From CAISIP01 sp039934375 (GTDB taxonomy: Bacteria; Pseudomonadota; Gammaproteobacteria; Burkholderiales; Burkholderiaceae_C), in contig JBDTMH010000254.1 of assembly GCA_039934375.1 (NCBI GenBank), forward strand, positions 1-6,331: DNA of 6,331 bases. Direction: 5' to 3'. A program made the position numbers and the translations under genes. The notes beneath the pieces were generated by a model. The model made no database searches, was not told the origin of the DNA, and saw only the letters and a program-made list of their open reading frames with translations. This document shows positions 5,540 through 6,331 of the stretch, in pieces. Positions within the stretch are counted from its first letter, which is position 1. The number at the start of each line of letters is the position of its first letter.

Positions 5540-6331
5540 CTATTCGGAGGTGAAAATCGAGACCGAGCGGTCCCAGTGGTCGAGTGCGATACCGCAGCCG
5601 CGTACGACGCAGGTCAGCGGATCTTCCGCCACCAGCACCGGCAATCCGGTCTCTTCGGCCAGCAAACGGTCCAGGTCGCGCAACATGGCGCCACCACCGG
5701 TCAGCATCATGCCGCGGTCGGCGATGTCGGCGCCGAGTTCGGGCGGCGTCAGTTCCAGCGCGTTCTTGACGGCCGACACGATGTTGTTGAGCGGGTCCGT
5801 CAGCGCTTCGAGGATCTCGTTGGACGATACCGTGAAGCTGCGCGGCACGCCTTCCGACAGGTTGCGCCCACGCACTTCCATTTCCTTGACCTCGCTGCCC
5901 GGAAACGCGGAACCGATCTTTTTCTTGATGGCCTCGGCGGTTGGCTCGCCGATCAGCATGCCGTAGTTGCGCCGGATGTAGTTGATGATGGCTTCGTCGA
6001 ACTTGTCGCCGCCAACCCGCACGCTGCCTTTGTAGACCATGCCGCTGAGCGAGATCACGCCAACCTCGGTGGTGCCGCCGCCGATGTCCACCACCATCGA
6101 GCCACTGGCCTCGCCGACCGGCAGCCCGGCGCCGAGCGCAGCAGCCATCGGCTCCTCGATCAGCTGTACGTCACTCGCGCCGGCGCCCAGCGCCGACTCC
6201 CGGATCGCGCGGCGTTCGACCTGGGTCGAACCGCAGGGAACACAGATGATGATGCGCGGGCTAGGCCGAAAGATGCTGCGCGGGTGCACCATCTTGATGA
6301 ATTGCTTGAGCATCTGCTCGGTGACGGTGAA
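5540..6331 (-). CDS. mreB: Rod shape-determining protein MreB (actin homologue), C-terminal 263 residues
   Basis: MreB polymerises as antiparallel double filaments on the inner membrane and guides the elongation machinery. The window enters at FTVTEQMLKQ, which corresponds to about residue 85-90 of the roughly 347-aa family, so the N-terminal quarter with the phosphate-1 motif is outside. Visible are RPSPRIIICVPCGSTQVERRAIRES, the IEEPMAAALGAGLPV loop, the phosphate-2 motif DIGGGTTEVG, the GGDKFDEAIINYIRRNYG segment, and the adenosine motif MLTGGGAMLRDLD. The protein ends in IFTSE and a TAG stop. The frame is open to the window edge; an internal Met at 6313 is not the real start. It is the first gene of the shape operon and is usually the most highly expressed one. 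Confidence 0.97.
   Translation of the reverse strand, partial: FTVTEQMLKQFIKMVHPRSIFRPSPRIIICVPCGSTQVERRAIRESALGAGASDVQLIEEPMAAALGAGLPVGEASGSMVVDIGGGTTEVGVISLSGMVYKGSVRVGGDKFDEAIINYIRRNYGMLIGEPTAEAIKKKIGSAFPGSEVKEMEVRGRNLSEGVPRSFTVSSNEILEALTDPLNNIVSAVKNALELTPPELGADIADRGMMLTGGGAMLRDLDRLLAEETGLPVLVAEDPLTCVVRGCGIALDHWDRSVSIFTSE

Overview
All genes in this window are read from the minus strand, so the biological order runs from high to low coordinates. The high-GC sequence and the arrangement mreB-mreC-mreD-mrdA, with protein sequences close to those I know from Betaproteobacteria, point to a member of the order Burkholderiales. An Alcaligenaceae-like relative is my best guess, but species cannot be read from this window.

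Right part (6331 to 1905): the cell-elongation (Rod complex) operon. It holds the last 263 residues of the actin-like MreB, then MreC (304 aa), MreD (176 aa) and the transpeptidase PBP2/MrdA (648 aa). MreB filaments, the MreC/MreD membrane partners and PBP2 together direct lateral peptidoglycan synthesis. A 174-base spacer with a strong hairpin separates mreB from mreC; the other junctions are 25 and 43 bases. A perfect 14-bp stem with T-tracts on both strands closes the operon just after mrdA. The usual partner gene rodA does not follow.

Middle (1904 to 1609): about 296 bases without a convincing gene. They hold the terminator and several small hairpins, and probably the leader of the next operon.

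Left part (1608 to 1): the start of an MCE/Mla-type lipid ABC transporter. A permease with a fused N-terminal STAS (MlaB-like) domain is followed by the N-terminal 120 residues of its ATPase, with Walker A and Q-loop visible. The order permease then ATPase differs from the mlaF-mlaE order of the classical mla locus, so this looks like a second MCE-type system.

The most notable object is between permease and ATPase (359-481). Two near-identical tandem units, 60 and 59 bp long and identical over 51 bp, lie exactly at the stop/start junction. Each unit begins with a TGA that overlaps an ATG or GTG, and ends in GGAGG placed 7-8 bases before the next start. The result is a 40-aa tandemly repeated basic peptide ORF. 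It overlaps the permease stop (ATGA) and the ATPase start (GTGA), and the ATPase's Shine-Dalgarno lies inside the repeat. Removing 119 bp between two TGA triplets restores a plain permease-ATGA-ATPase overlap. This suggests an inserted repeat that carries its own translational coupling signals.
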